Shown here one piece after another: positions 1 through 8,064 of a DNA stretch of 64,000 nt; the stretch's first letter is position 1; the number at the start of each line of letters is the position of its first letter. A program made the translations under genes and the position numbers. The notes under the pieces were generated by a model that searched no databases, was not told the DNA's origin, and saw nothing but the letters and a program-made list of their open reading frames with translations. Source of the stretch: Pantoea sp. (GTDB taxonomy: Bacteria; Pseudomonadota; Gammaproteobacteria; Enterobacterales; Enterobacteriaceae); NCBI RefSeq assembly GCF_028283705.1, contig NZ_JAPWKD010000003.1, forward strand, positions 1 to 64,000, written 5' to 3'.

Positions 1-942
1 CTGATCCAGCGCGGCCCGTTTTTCGTTTAAAATCGCCTGGCGACCTCGCCAGATCTCTTCCGCTTTCTCAACCGACACCGCTTCAAAACGCACAGCATCG
101 CCCGGCTTCAACTGGCCCAGGCGCGCCAGATCGGCCCGAATCACGGTGGCGATTTTCGGGTATCCGCCGGTGGTCTGCCGATCGTTCATTGCCACGATCG
201 GCAAGCCGTCGCCAGGAATCTGGATGCTGCCATGGGCAATGGCATCGGAAATAATATTGAAACCCCGGGTGTGGTTAAGTGGCTCGCCATGCAGGCGATA
301 CCCCATACGGTCACACTGGGGGGATAACGTATAAGTCTGGGACTGAAAACGTGCGCGCGCTGCATCATCAAAATAACTGTCCTGAGGCCCCCAGATCACC
401 CGTACCGGGCGTTTCTCCATCTGTGGAAAAATACGGTCGGTGCGGAGGCCTGGACGTACCTGCCTTGTCGGGACCGCCAGCGGTAACCGGTCATTTTTCT
501 GTATCGGACGTCCGTCAAAGCCACCCAGCTTTGCCCTGACAAGCGTAGCGACGCTGCCCAGTTGTGGCTGCACCGCAAACCCCCCGGCGACGGCAAGATA
601 ACCGCGCGCCCCAGAGCGCAGGCGCTGTATGACCAGAACATCTCCCGGCAGCATTTGCTGGGACTGATAAGTCGGGCAGGGCGTATCGTTCAACGTCGCT
701 ACCGCATCGCCGGTAATGGCGAAGATGCAGGGTTCATCACCGCACAGCTTTAGCCTCGGCCCGGTTAGCGTAAATTCGATGGCGCCGGTGTTGGCGGCGT
801 TGCCCACCAGCGCATTGGCGAGGGCAAAGCTTAATTCATCCATCACCCCCGAAGGTGGCACGCCACGATCCTCATAACCGACGCGCCCGCTGTCCTGCAA
901 GGTTGACATGACGCCTGGCGATAGCACCTCGAAATCATTCAT
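1..942 (-). CDS. pxpC: 5-oxoprolinase subunit C (KipA/PxpC family), 3' end cut by window
   Basis: Translating the minus strand from the ATG at 942 gives an open frame of 314 codons to the window edge with no stop, so the C-terminus is missing. The protein begins MNDFEVLSPG and contains LQDSGRVGYEDRGVPPSG near residue 15 and a late GGYPKIATVI stretch, both typical of the biotin-dependent carboxyltransferase-like family (allophanate hydrolase subunit 2, KipA, PxpC). With PxpA and PxpB this subunit is known to form an ATP-dependent 5-oxoprolinase that opens 5-oxo-L-proline to L-glutamate in the cytoplasm. It overlaps the end of pxpB by 8 bp, so the two are translationally coupled. Family assignment is firm; the exact substrate in this cluster is inferred. 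Confidence 0.85.
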   Translation of the reverse strand, partial: MNDFEVLSPGVMSTLQDSGRVGYEDRGVPPSGVMDELSFALANALVGNAANTGAIEFTLTGPRLKLCGDEPCIFAITGDAVATLNDTPCPTYQSQQMLPGDVLVIQRLRSGARGYLAVAGGFAVQPQLGSVATLVRAKLGGFDGRPIQKNDRLPLAVPTRQVRPGLRTDRIFPQMEKRPVRVIWGPQDSYFDDAARARFQSQTYTLSPQCDRMGYRLHGEPLNHTRGFNIISDAIAHGSIQIPGDGLPIVAMNDRQTTGGYPKIATVIRADLARLGQLKPGDAVRFEAVSVEKAEEIWRGRQAILNEKRAALDQ

Positions 943-1672
943 GGCAGCAGGCTCCATTCAGGCTGGTAGTGTTGATCGGCGAGTAACGTCCCTGATAATC
1001 GTGTTCGCTGACGGGGATAAAACGCACTTCCTCGCCCGCGTTAAATAAAAAAGGCTGCTCACGCTGTGGATCGAAACTTTTTACCGGCGTTCGTGCCAGC
1101 AAATGCCAGCCGCTGGGCGCAGCGACGGAGCCGATAGCCGACTGAACCCCGCCGATACTTATGCTGCCGCCGGGCACTTCCTGGCGCGGTGACGTCCGTC
1201 GTGCGAGGTGTAAACGCGGATCGAGTCCACCCAGATAAGCAAAACCCGGCATAAAACCAATCATATAGATGCGATAGGGCTGGGCACTGTGGATCTCAAT
1301 CAATTCGGCGGGTGTCAGGCCCAGGGTGGTCGCTGAGCTTGCCAGATCGATGCCGTAGTCACCGCCGTAACAAGCCGGTATCAGCCAGCACTTACGCGGC
1401 GGCGTGTGCAGCACGTCCGTGTTGAGCAGCAGCTCTACAGCCTGGATCAGTTCCCTCTGGCGGATGACGACCGAGTCATAAGTCACCGTTAGCGATCGGT
1501 AGGTCGGAATACAACCGGTGACGCCCGCTATGTTTTGTTGCCTGATGGCTGCCGCTAACGACGTCACGCGCTGATTCACCTGCGCGTCAATCACTTCACC
1601 AAAATCGATATTGACCGCCTGATCGGCGATGGCCTGAATCGCCCAGCTCAGCGGCATGACGTCTTCATTCAC
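935..1672 (-). CDS. pxpB: 5-oxoprolinase subunit B (KipI/PxpB family)
   Basis: Carboxyltransferase-domain subunit 1 (KipI/PxpB). The diagnostic stretch GFMPGFAYLGGLDP is followed by an IGG turn (ISIGGVQSAIGS) and PSGWHLLARTP, as in the family. It partners PxpC and PxpA in the 5-oxoprolinase complex. The frame is open up to an ATG at 1726, but that codon lies inside a palindromic operator-like box (1718-1737). A GTG at 1672 has an AGGA Shine-Dalgarno 7 bases upstream and gives 245 residues, close to family length; an ATG at 1657 is a further option. The stop overlaps the start of pxpC by 8 bp. The gene is divergent from pxpA. Confidence 0.82.
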   Translation of the reverse strand: MNEDVMPLSWAIQAIADQAVNIDFGEVIDAQVNQRVTSLAAAIRQQNIAGVTGCIPTYRSLTVTYDSVVIRQRELIQAVELLLNTDVLHTPPRKCWLIPACYGGDYGIDLASSATTLGLTPAELIEIHSAQPYRIYMIGFMPGFAYLGGLDPRLHLARRTSPRQEVPGGSISIGGVQSAIGSVAAPSGWHLLARTPVKSFDPQREQPFLFNAGEEVRFIPVSEHDYQGRYSPINTTSLNGACCHE

Positions 1673-1717
1673 GTTTGCGTCCTGACATACATTTTCGTTA
1701 TTTGCATCATGGAATAC

Positions 1718-1737
1718 TTTTGGCATACCATAGAAAT
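1718..1737. promoter_or_regulatory. Palindromic operator, GntR/FCD type (site 1)
   Basis: Seen: TTTTGGCATACCATAGAAAT, an imperfect inverted repeat with core TGGCATACCA, placed between the divergent pxpB and pxpA genes. The same core with longer, better arms recurs at 3619-3640 and 9327-9350. Inference: an operator for the GntR/FCD regulator encoded at 6122-6793. Confidence 0.6.
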
Positions 1738-1817
1738 GTTGTCAATAAACGCTGTCAGATTAAATACTTATTGCCTGAATAAACAGATGAATAATCAGTA
1801 GCCTGGAGTGAATTTTG

Positions 1818-2597
1818 ATGTTGATTGACCTGAACTGTGACATGGGAGAGAGCTTTGGCGTCTGGAAGATGGGAGCGGATGAGGAGATGCTCTCGATCGT
1901 GACTTCCGCCAATATCGCCTGCGGATTTCACGCAGGTGACCCGGATGTGATGTGCACAACGTTACAACATGCAAGGGAAAAAAACGTCGCAGTGGGTGCC
2001 CACCCTGGCTTCCTCGATCTGGCCGGTTTTGGCCGCAGGCCGATCTACGGCTTCACGCCACAGCAGATCCGCAACATGGTGATCTACCAGATCGGCGCGC
2101 TGAAGGCGCTGGCGGAAAGTCAGGGCTTTTCCCTGCAACACGTCAAAACCCATGGGGCATTCGGCAATATGGCGGCGGAAAACAGCGAATGGGCGAAGGC
2201 GGTGGCGGAAGCTATTTATCAGGTGGATAAGGATCTGATTATGGTGGTGATGCCCGGGATGTGCACCGAGGCGGCCGCCGTGCAGCAGGGGCTGAGGGTC
2301 ATAAGAGAAATTTATGTCGATCGCGCTTACGCTGCAAACGGCAATCTGCTTTCGCGCCAGCTACCCGGCGCGGTGCTGCACGATCCACAACTCGCCAGCG
2401 AACGCATCCTGCGCATGATCGATCAATCCGCCATTACCACGGTAAACGGCAGCACCCTTCCGGTGGAGATCGACTCGCTCTGCGTACACGGCGACTCGCC
2501 CGGCGCGGTAGACATGGCCCGCGCCGTTCGCAGCCTGCTGGAAGGACGGGGCATCCGGTTTGCCCCGATGGCGCAGGTGCTGGCCGCGAAAGGCTGA
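1818..2597 (+). CDS. pxpA: 5-oxoprolinase subunit A (LamB/YcsF family)
   Basis: LamB/YcsF-family protein of 259 residues, the normal length. It shows the N-terminal DLNCDMGESFG motif, ANIACGFHAGDP near residue 30 and a conserved AHPGF stretch. The family subunit acts with PxpB and PxpC in ATP-dependent cleavage of 5-oxoproline to glutamate. The open frame has a TTG directly before the ATG; the ATG at 1818 is chosen because GGAG lies 9 bases upstream. It is transcribed alone, divergent from pxpBC, with the shared operator box between them. One small oddity is HGAFGN where family members usually have HGALYN. Confidence 0.88.
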   Translation: MLIDLNCDMGESFGVWKMGADEEMLSIVTSANIACGFHAGDPDVMCTTLQHAREKNVAVGAHPGFLDLAGFGRRPIYGFTPQQIRNMVIYQIGALKALAESQGFSLQHVKTHGAFGNMAAENSEWAKAVAEAIYQVDKDLIMVVMPGMCTEAAAVQQGLRVIREIYVDRAYAANGNLLSRQLPGAVLHDPQLASERILRMIDQSAITTVNGSTLPVEIDSLCVHGDSPGAVDMARAVRSLLEGRGIRFAPMAQVLAAKG

Positions 2598-2608
2598 AGT
2601 ACCGCGAA

Positions 2609-3574
2609 TTACTGACGCCGCGTTGACCAGACTACCGGATTGATCAGCGAATGTGGCGGCTGATTATTCAGTACCGTCACCACCCCCTGTGCCGCTGCCA
2701 GCGCCATATTGCGCATTGCGCTATCCGAAGAGGCGGCGGTATGCGGGGTGAGAATAAGATTCGGTGCACTCATCAGCGGAGAATCAGATGCCAGTGGTTC
2801 CTGTTCGAAGACGTCCAGACCCGCACCCGCCAGCTCGCCCTGGTGTAGCGCCTCGGCCAGCGCGCTTTCATCGATCAGCGAACCCCGGCTGGTGTTGATC
2901 AGGCAGGCACTGCGTTTCATCAGCGCCAGACGCTGGCGATCCATCAGGTGATAAGTATCGGCGGTGGCAGGGGCATGCAGGGAGACAAAATCACTTTCAC
3001 GCAGCAGAGTGGTTAAATCATCAGCCTTACTGCATCCCGCCTGGGCGATCACCTCCGCTGGCTGGCTGGTGTGAACCAGCACCTTCATGCCCAGCGCCAC
3101 GGCCATACGGGCCAGAATTTGCCCGATAGCGCCATAACCGACAATGCCCAGCGTCAGGCCATAAATCTCCTGAAAACCGCCCGTGTATTTTATCGCCATG
3201 TACTGCTGCTGGTGGATGGCACGATCACAAACGGTCAGGCGTTTCGCCAGATCAAACAGCAGGGCGAGGGCGTGTTCTGCCACCGAGCGGCTGTTCATGC
3301 CTGGCGTATTCAGTACCACGATGCCGTTTTCGGTGGCGGCGTCGAGATCAATGCCATCCGTTCCAACACCGTGCACCGCAATGACTCTCAGGTGCGGAAA
3401 TTGCTCCATCATCGTGCGCGTGAATTTTCCGCTACGAAAAATGGCCGCCACGATCTGCTGACGCTGCTGCGGATCTTCGGGGGAATCTTCGCTGGAAACG
3501 GCCAGGCCATTTTCTTCCAGGTAATTGATTCCTGATGAGTTTATCGGGTGCGGTGCCCAGCATATCTGTTTCAT
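2609..3574 (-). CDS. D-isomer-specific 2-hydroxyacid dehydrogenase
   Basis: NAD(P)-dependent 2-hydroxyacid dehydrogenase of 321 residues. The Rossmann motif GYGAIG lies in the middle of the protein, followed by the family's catalytic set: Arg in NTSRGSLID, Glu in LDVFEQEPL and His in LTPHTAAS. The reaction would be reversible reduction of a 2-keto acid to the D-hydroxy acid, or of a phospho-hydroxy acid in the SerA/GyaR branch. The frame is open upstream to 3730, but the ATG at 3574 has AGGGAA in front and starts at the usual family N-terminus. It is divergent from the ABC transporter and shares the operator at 3619-3640. In this cluster it could dispose of the 2-keto acid made by the aminotransferase at 8064-9281 (inference). 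Confidence 0.85.
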   Translation of the reverse strand: MKQICWAPHPINSSGINYLEENGLAVSSEDSPEDPQQRQQIVAAIFRSGKFTRTMMEQFPHLRVIAVHGVGTDGIDLDAATENGIVVLNTPGMNSRSVAEHALALLFDLAKRLTVCDRAIHQQQYMAIKYTGGFQEIYGLTLGIVGYGAIGQILARMAVALGMKVLVHTSQPAEVIAQAGCSKADDLTTLLRESDFVSLHAPATADTYHLMDRQRLALMKRSACLINTSRGSLIDESALAEALHQGELAGAGLDVFEQEPLASDSPLMSAPNLILTPHTAASSDSAMRNMALAAAQGVVTVLNNQPPHSLINPVVWSTRRQ

Positions 3575-3618
3575 TGAGTTTCCCTGATGGTGTTTAACAT
3601 TATTGGCATTCTCTTTGC

Positions 3619-3640
3619 ATTTCTTTGGAATGCCAAGAAA
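3619..3640. promoter_or_regulatory. Palindromic operator, GntR/FCD type (site 2)
   Basis: Seen: arms TTTCTTTGG and CCAAGAAA around a short spacer, core TTTGGAATGCCAAG, in the gap between the divergent dehydrogenase (start 3574) and ABC transporter operon (start 3684). It closely matches site 3 at 9327-9350. A half-site TTGGCATT lies just upstream, near 3603. Inference: operator for the cluster's GntR regulator. Confidence 0.65.
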
Positions 3641-3683
3641 AAACATTCTGGTTAAGTATCGAATAATGCACAGGAGTCCCCGT

Positions 3684-4487
3684 ATGAGCGAGGCCATTAA
3701 GCCTTTACTGAAAATCCGCGAGCTGAACAAGAGTTTTGGCGATCTTCACGTGCTGAAGAACGTGGCGCTTGAGGTCCATCAGGGCGAGGTCGTTTCGATC
3801 ATCGGCGCCAGTGGCTCAGGCAAAAGCACCTTTTTGCGCTGTCTGAACGTGATGGAAATGCCGCAGAGCGGCTTTATGGATTTCGGCGAGTTTTCGTTTG
3901 ATTTTCGCGATGGCGCCCGCGCCCAGCCCGACCAGCAGCAACTGCAATTGCTGCGCCAGCAGATTGGCATGGTGTTCCAGAACTATCACCTGTGGCCACA
4001 TATGACGGTGCTGGAAAACGTCATTGAGGCGCCGATGCGGGTGAAAAAAATGACGCGCAGTGCAGCGGTAAAAATTGCCGAGGAGTTACTGAACCGCGTG
4101 GGCATGTTTGAAAAAAGATTTCAGTATCCGGCGCGTCTGTCCGGTGGACAGCAGCAACGCGTCGCCATTGCGCGTGCGCTGGCGATGAAACCCAAAATGA
4201 TGCTGTTTGATGAAGCAACGTCCGCACTTGACCCCGAGCTGGTGGGTGAGGTGCTGGCCCTGATTGCCATGCTGGCCGAAGAGGGTATGACCATGCTGCT
4301 GGTCACCCATGAAATCGCCTTTGCGCGGGAAGTCTCGTCACGCGTGCTGTTCTTCGATCAGGGCGTGATGGCAGTTGACGGTCCCCCGGAAAAAGTGCTG
4401 GCCGAGCCGGAAAGTCCGCGCCTGCGCCAGTTCCTCAGCCGCATTTTACACGACGATATTAAAGCCATTAAAGGAAACGCCGCATGA
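3684..4487 (+). CDS. Polar amino acid ABC transporter, ATP-binding protein
   Basis: ABC ATPase of 267 residues in the GlnQ/HisP class. It has Walker A GASGSGKST (about residues 45-53), a Q-loop in MVFQNYHLWPH, the signature LSGGQQQRVAIARA, Walker B MLFDEATSALDPE and the switch histidine in LLVTHE. It would power uptake of an amino acid or amino-acid derivative at the inner face of the membrane. The frame runs upstream to 3603, but the ATG at 3684 has AGGAG 8 bases upstream and yields the standard N-terminus. It overlaps the permease gene by 4 bp (ATGA). Confidence 0.92.
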   Translation: MSEAIKPLLKIRELNKSFGDLHVLKNVALEVHQGEVVSIIGASGSGKSTFLRCLNVMEMPQSGFMDFGEFSFDFRDGARAQPDQQQLQLLRQQIGMVFQNYHLWPHMTVLENVIEAPMRVKKMTRSAAVKIAEELLNRVGMFEKRFQYPARLSGGQQQRVAIARALAMKPKMMLFDEATSALDPELVGEVLALIAMLAEEGMTMLLVTHEIAFAREVSSRVLFFDQGVMAVDGPPEKVLAEPESPRLRQFLSRILHDDIKAIKGNAA

Positions 4488-5140
4488 TGCTGCTTTATCA
4501 GGATCTTCAGGATTATGGCAGCGGCTTTCTGACTGCCGCGATTATCGTGCTGGGTATTACCGTGCTGACCATTGTCCTGAGCTGGGTATTTGGTTTGCTG
4601 GCCGCACTGGCAAAGCGATCACACATCGTCGCACTGAGAAAAATTGCTGAATTTTATATCTGGTTTATTCGCGGCACGCCGGCGCTGATTCAGGTGTTTA
4701 TCATCTATTTCGGCCTGCCGCAGTTTGGCCTCAGCTTCTCGCCTTTTTTTGCTGGTGTTATTGCACTGGCGCTCAACGGTGGCGCTTATGTCGCTGAAAT
4801 CATTCGCACCGGGCTGAATGCCATTCCGAAAAGCCAGATCGAGACCTCTTACGCGCTGGGTATGTCCAAAAGTGACGTGATGCGCCGCATTATTCTGCCG
4901 CAGGTGTTCCGCATCATTCTGCCATCGCTGACCAATGAGGCCATCTCGGCGCTGAAAAACACTTCGCTGCTCTCGACGATTACCGTGATGGACGTGACCT
5001 TATATGCGCAGACCATTATCTCCAGCACCTTCCGTCCTTTTGAATTTTACATCGCAGCATCCGTGATTTACCTGGTGATGACCACCCTGCTGACGCGACT
5101 GACTGGCTGGCTGGAACGTCGCCAGGAGAGATACGTTTAA
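4484..5140 (+). CDS. Polar amino acid ABC transporter, permease
   Basis: Inner-membrane permease of 218 residues in the His/Glu/Gln/Arg/opine subfamily. Several hydrophobic segments are visible, the first at about residues 17-42. The subfamily signature IRGTPALIQVFIIYFGLPQ and the EAA-type loop around ALGMSKSDVMRRIILPQ are both present. It contacts the ATPase encoded upstream. Start and stop overlap at ATGA with the ATPase gene, so the two are translationally coupled. Only one permease gene is present, so it probably acts as a homodimer. Confidence 0.9.
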   Translation: MMLLYQDLQDYGSGFLTAAIIVLGITVLTIVLSWVFGLLAALAKRSHIVALRKIAEFYIWFIRGTPALIQVFIIYFGLPQFGLSFSPFFAGVIALALNGGAYVAEIIRTGLNAIPKSQIETSYALGMSKSDVMRRIILPQVFRIILPSLTNEAISALKNTSLLSTITVMDVTLYAQTIISSTFRPFEFYIAASVIYLVMTTLLTRLTGWLERRQERYV

Positions 5141-5187
5141 TCTGCCTTGTTTTGCTACCACACCATCATCTTAATGGGAGTTTTTGC

Positions 5188-5985
5188 ATGAAATTGAAGT
5201 CATTTATTTGCGGTCTTTTGCTCACTTCACTGCTGAGTTCGACTGCCGCCTTTGCGGAAGGGGATAAAAAGCTGGAGCTGCTGACACCGGGCGAACTGCG
5301 CGTTGCCACCGAGGGCACGGCACCGCCATACAGCATGCGCGGCCCGGGCGGCCAAATCTCTGGTCTGGAAATCGCGGTGATGACCGAAGTCGCTAAGCGT
5401 CTGCACCTGAAACTGGTGCCAGTGGTCACCAAGTGGGACTCGATTCTGATCGGCTTACAGGCCAACAAGTTTGATATGAGCATGGCCGCCATTGATATCA
5501 CCCCGGAACGCCAGAAATCCGTGGTATTTGCCGATGCATGGATAGAATCCGGCGGGCGAATCCTCGCTCCGAAAGACACCAGCATCAAAACGCCGGACGA
5601 TCTTAAAGGTAAGAAAATCGGCGCGCAGGTGTCATCCACCTATGCCCGCCTGGCCGAGGAACACGGTGCTCAGCTGAAAAACTACAGCGACATCACCTCT
5701 GCGGTGCAGGATATGATCAATGGTAATCTCGACGGCGTGATTAACGATTCCATCGGCAACGCCTACCTGATCGAGCATAACCACCTGCCGTTCGTGCAGG
5801 TGCCCGGCTACCTGAGCCAGGTGCAGAAAGGCTTCACTTTCGCCAAAGGCAAACCCAACCTGGTGGCGGCGGTGAACAAAGCACTGGCTGATATGAAAAG
5901 TGACGGGACCTTTGCCCGCCTGACGACAGCGATTGTCGGTCTCGATCCTGCCCCGAAGAATCCGGTACTGACACTGCCGCAATAA
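5188..5985 (+). CDS. Polar amino acid ABC transporter, periplasmic binding protein
   Basis: Extracellular solute-binding protein family 3, 265 residues. A Sec signal peptide is clear: MKLK, a hydrophobic core, and a cleavage site after AAFA (about residue 23). The mature part opens with the family pattern RVATEGTAPPYS and later has the DD-loop IKTPDDLKGKKIGAQ. It would bind the imported amino acid or derivative in the periplasm. The ATG at 5188 is preceded by GGGAG; the upstream in-frame ATG at 5152 would bury the signal peptide. It is the last gene of the transporter operon, followed by a hairpin at 5996-6025. Confidence 0.9.
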   Translation: MKLKSFICGLLLTSLLSSTAAFAEGDKKLELLTPGELRVATEGTAPPYSMRGPGGQISGLEIAVMTEVAKRLHLKLVPVVTKWDSILIGLQANKFDMSMAAIDITPERQKSVVFADAWIESGGRILAPKDTSIKTPDDLKGKKIGAQVSSTYARLAEEHGAQLKNYSDITSAVQDMINGNLDGVINDSIGNAYLIEHNHLPFVQVPGYLSQVQKGFTFAKGKPNLVAAVNKALADMKSDGTFARLTTAIVGLDPAPKNPVLTLPQ

Positions 5986-5995
5986 TCCTCGACCG

Positions 5996-6025
5996 GCCCT
6001 GAGCGCATCCGGAATGCGCCAGGGC
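5996..6025 (+). terminator. Probable transcription terminator after the ABC operon
   Basis: Seen: GCCCT and GCGCAT pair with ATGCGC and AGGGC around the loop CCGGA, giving an 11-bp stem with a small internal loop, followed by TTCTCT. It lies 11 bases after the binding-protein stop codon. Confidence 0.55.
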
Positions 6026-6121
6026 TTCTCTGTGAAGATAAAAACTCATATCATCGCCGTTAACGGTAATCGAGCGGCCACGACAATGGCGGGGAAGGGA
6101 ATATTATGCGGGTGATCAATC

Positions 6122-6793
6122 ATGGCGCTGGCTGACCAGTTATTAAAAGAGGCGGATGACGGCGAGCAGAATTTAAGCCAGAAAGCCTATGAAACCATCC
6201 TGAATAAAATCATCAGCCGTGAATTTGCGGTCAACACCGTGTTGCAGGAACGACGTCTGGCAGAGATGCTGGATATCTCCCGCACACCGGTGCGTAATGC
6301 GCTGAACCGGCTGGAAAATGAAGGGTTTATCGCACGTAACGGCGGCAGAACGCCGGTCGTTAAAGAGTTTTCGATTCAGGAATTAATTGAAACCCTGCAT
6401 ATCCGGCGTGTGCTGGAGGCCGAGGCGACACGTCTGGCGACAGGTAAAATTCCGCTGAGCGAGCTGGACGCGATTCAGACGCTGGTCGAAGGGCTGCTGA
6501 TCAAGAAAGTGCCGGATACGGAAGAGGACTGGGCTGCGGATTCGCGCATTCATGAGACTATCGCTTTTTACAGCGGTAACAAAACCATGGCTGATTACAT
6601 CAAAACTCTGCGCCTGAAAACGCATATGTTTAATTTAAGCGAAGTGCCGGAACGCTTTGAAGCTGGCCATCGCGAGCACCTGCAAATTATTCAGGCACTG
6701 CGCGACAACCAGCCAGATCTGGCACAAAGTTTGGTTGCCGCGCATATCGATAACGTCCGTCAGGGCATTATCAAACGTCTGAGTCAGTTCTGA
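6122..6793 (+). CDS. GntR-family regulator, FCD (FadR-like) subfamily
   Basis: Transcription factor of 223 residues. The N-terminal winged helix (about residues 20-85) includes the recognition segment RLAEMLDISRTPVRNALNRLE. The C-terminal FCD effector domain shows helix stretches RVLEAEATRLA, a mid-domain R-IHE segment and a late HREHLQII, whose His residues usually bind a metal or acid ligand. FCD regulators typically repress catabolic operons until an organic acid or amino-acid-like effector binds. The three palindromic boxes at 1718, 3619 and 9327 are the likely targets; none is seen before this gene itself. Its 3' end overlaps the convergent hydrolase gene by 10 bp. Confidence 0.9.
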   Translation: MALADQLLKEADDGEQNLSQKAYETILNKIISREFAVNTVLQERRLAEMLDISRTPVRNALNRLENEGFIARNGGRTPVVKEFSIQELIETLHIRRVLEAEATRLATGKIPLSELDAIQTLVEGLLIKKVPDTEEDWAADSRIHETIAFYSGNKTMADYIKTLRLKTHMFNLSEVPERFEAGHREHLQIIQALRDNQPDLAQSLVAAHIDNVRQGIIKRLSQF

Positions 6794-8064
6794 TCCCTGA
6801 ACATCATCGTGAACAGAGTTTGATTCAGTACCCGGACGGCAAGCGCAAAATCTGAGAACTCCATTGCCTCATCAGGATTGTGGCTGCCGTTCTGGTTACG
6901 GACAAACAACATCGCGCCGGGTACACCGCAGTTCACGAACTGCGCACAATCGTGGCCCGCACCGCTCGGCATCACTTGCGTGTTGATCGCCAGATCATCT
7001 GCCGCATTCTGCAACGCCACTACCAGCCCCGGATCCATCAGGGCTGGGGTACTGCGACTCTGCTCACCGAAATCAAACCGCACACCGTGACGCTGCGAAA
7101 TTGCTGCGGCCGTCTGTTGCAGATGCGCATCGATGGTTTGCAGCGTCTGCGCATTACGCGAGCGAAAATCAATTGAGAAATCAACCAGCCCGCTGACCTT
7201 ACTCATATCGGCATCGACGGCATCGGTAAAGAAGCGGCCAAAGGTGACGGTAAGTTCGTGTCCGGCTTTCTCCAGCTCATGCCAGTAACGGTGCATCTCG
7301 CTCACCAGCTCTGCGGCGGCGATGACGGCATCCTGACGGCACCACGAAGGGCAGGCACCGGAATGTGCGTATTGTCCGTATGCCCGGGCAAAACGGTAGC
7401 GCAAGCTGCCGCAAATGCCGCTGACGATCCCGACCGGGATCTCCGCGCTTTCCAGGACCGGCCCCTGTTCAATATGGATTTCCAGGAAAGCTCGCAACTG
7501 TGCTGGCTCAAACAGCGGTGGCTCCTCCACCACCTTATCGGGATTGCCGCCACAGTTGATCATGTGCTGCGCGATGGAGATTTGGTTGTCCCGGCGCAGG
7601 ATCGCCAGATCGGCACGGGTCAGTTGTCCCAGCACCGTCTTGCTTCCCAGATAGGAGATAGGAAACCATGCGCTTTCCTCAGCGCGAATCGCAATCAGCA
7701 TCAGATCGCAGGGTGGCACAAGGCCTGCGGCTTTCCAGCCCGCCAGAATCGCCAGACCGGCCAGCACGCCAGCCGCGCCATCGTAGTTACCCCCGGCTGG
7801 TACTGAGTCGAGGTGCGAACCGACCACCACTTTCGGCGCATGGCGGTCCGCGCCGGGCAGGATGATATAAAGGTTGACCGCCGCATCGGTCATCACTTCA
7901 AAGCCCAGCTTGCGGGCAAGCTGGCTGACCAGATCATGAGCGCGCTGCTCGCCGGGGCCGTAGGCATCGCGGGTGATGCCTTTGCCGTCAAAACCCATTT
8001 CACGCAGCTGGGCAAACAACGTTTCGGCCAGCACCAGATCCGGCTCTGGCAGGGTAGCAGGCAT
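6784..8064 (-). CDS. M20-family hydrolase, N-carbamoyl-L-amino acid / allantoate amidohydrolase type
   Basis: Zn-dependent amidohydrolase of 426-427 residues, matching the HyuC/AllC/beta-ureidopropionase family. Metal-binding motifs are in order: GSHLDSVPAGGNYDG (His and bridging Asp), RAEES (Glu pair), HIEQGPVLE, and a late GSHNPDE His. The lid motif SGAGHDCAQF is also present. The family hydrolyses N-carbamoyl or ureido groups from amino acids. The usual EEGSRF is EESAWF here, hinting at altered specificity. ATGs at 8067 and 8064 are adjacent; the first overlaps the aminotransferase stop as ATGA, so translation is coupled. The gene sits downstream of the aminotransferase in one operon and converges on gntR. 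Confidence 0.85.
   Translation of the reverse strand: MPATLPEPDLVLAETLFAQLREMGFDGKGITRDAYGPGEQRAHDLVSQLARKLGFEVMTDAAVNLYIILPGADRHAPKVVVGSHLDSVPAGGNYDGAAGVLAGLAILAGWKAAGLVPPCDLMLIAIRAEESAWFPISYLGSKTVLGQLTRADLAILRRDNQISIAQHMINCGGNPDKVVEEPPLFEPAQLRAFLEIHIEQGPVLESAEIPVGIVSGICGSLRYRFARAYGQYAHSGACPSWCRQDAVIAAAELVSEMHRYWHELEKAGHELTVTFGRFFTDAVDADMSKVSGLVDFSIDFRSRNAQTLQTIDAHLQQTAAAISQRHGVRFDFGEQSRSTPALMDPGLVVALQNAADDLAINTQVMPSGAGHDCAQFVNCGVPGAMLFVRNQNGSHNPDEAMEFSDFALAVRVLNQTLFTMMFRDQN

Noticed and set aside
6106..6135. Nine-codon reading frame (MRVINHGAG) overlapping the gntR start as a leader peptide
   Set aside because: No attenuator structure or codon bias to support a leader; probably accidental.
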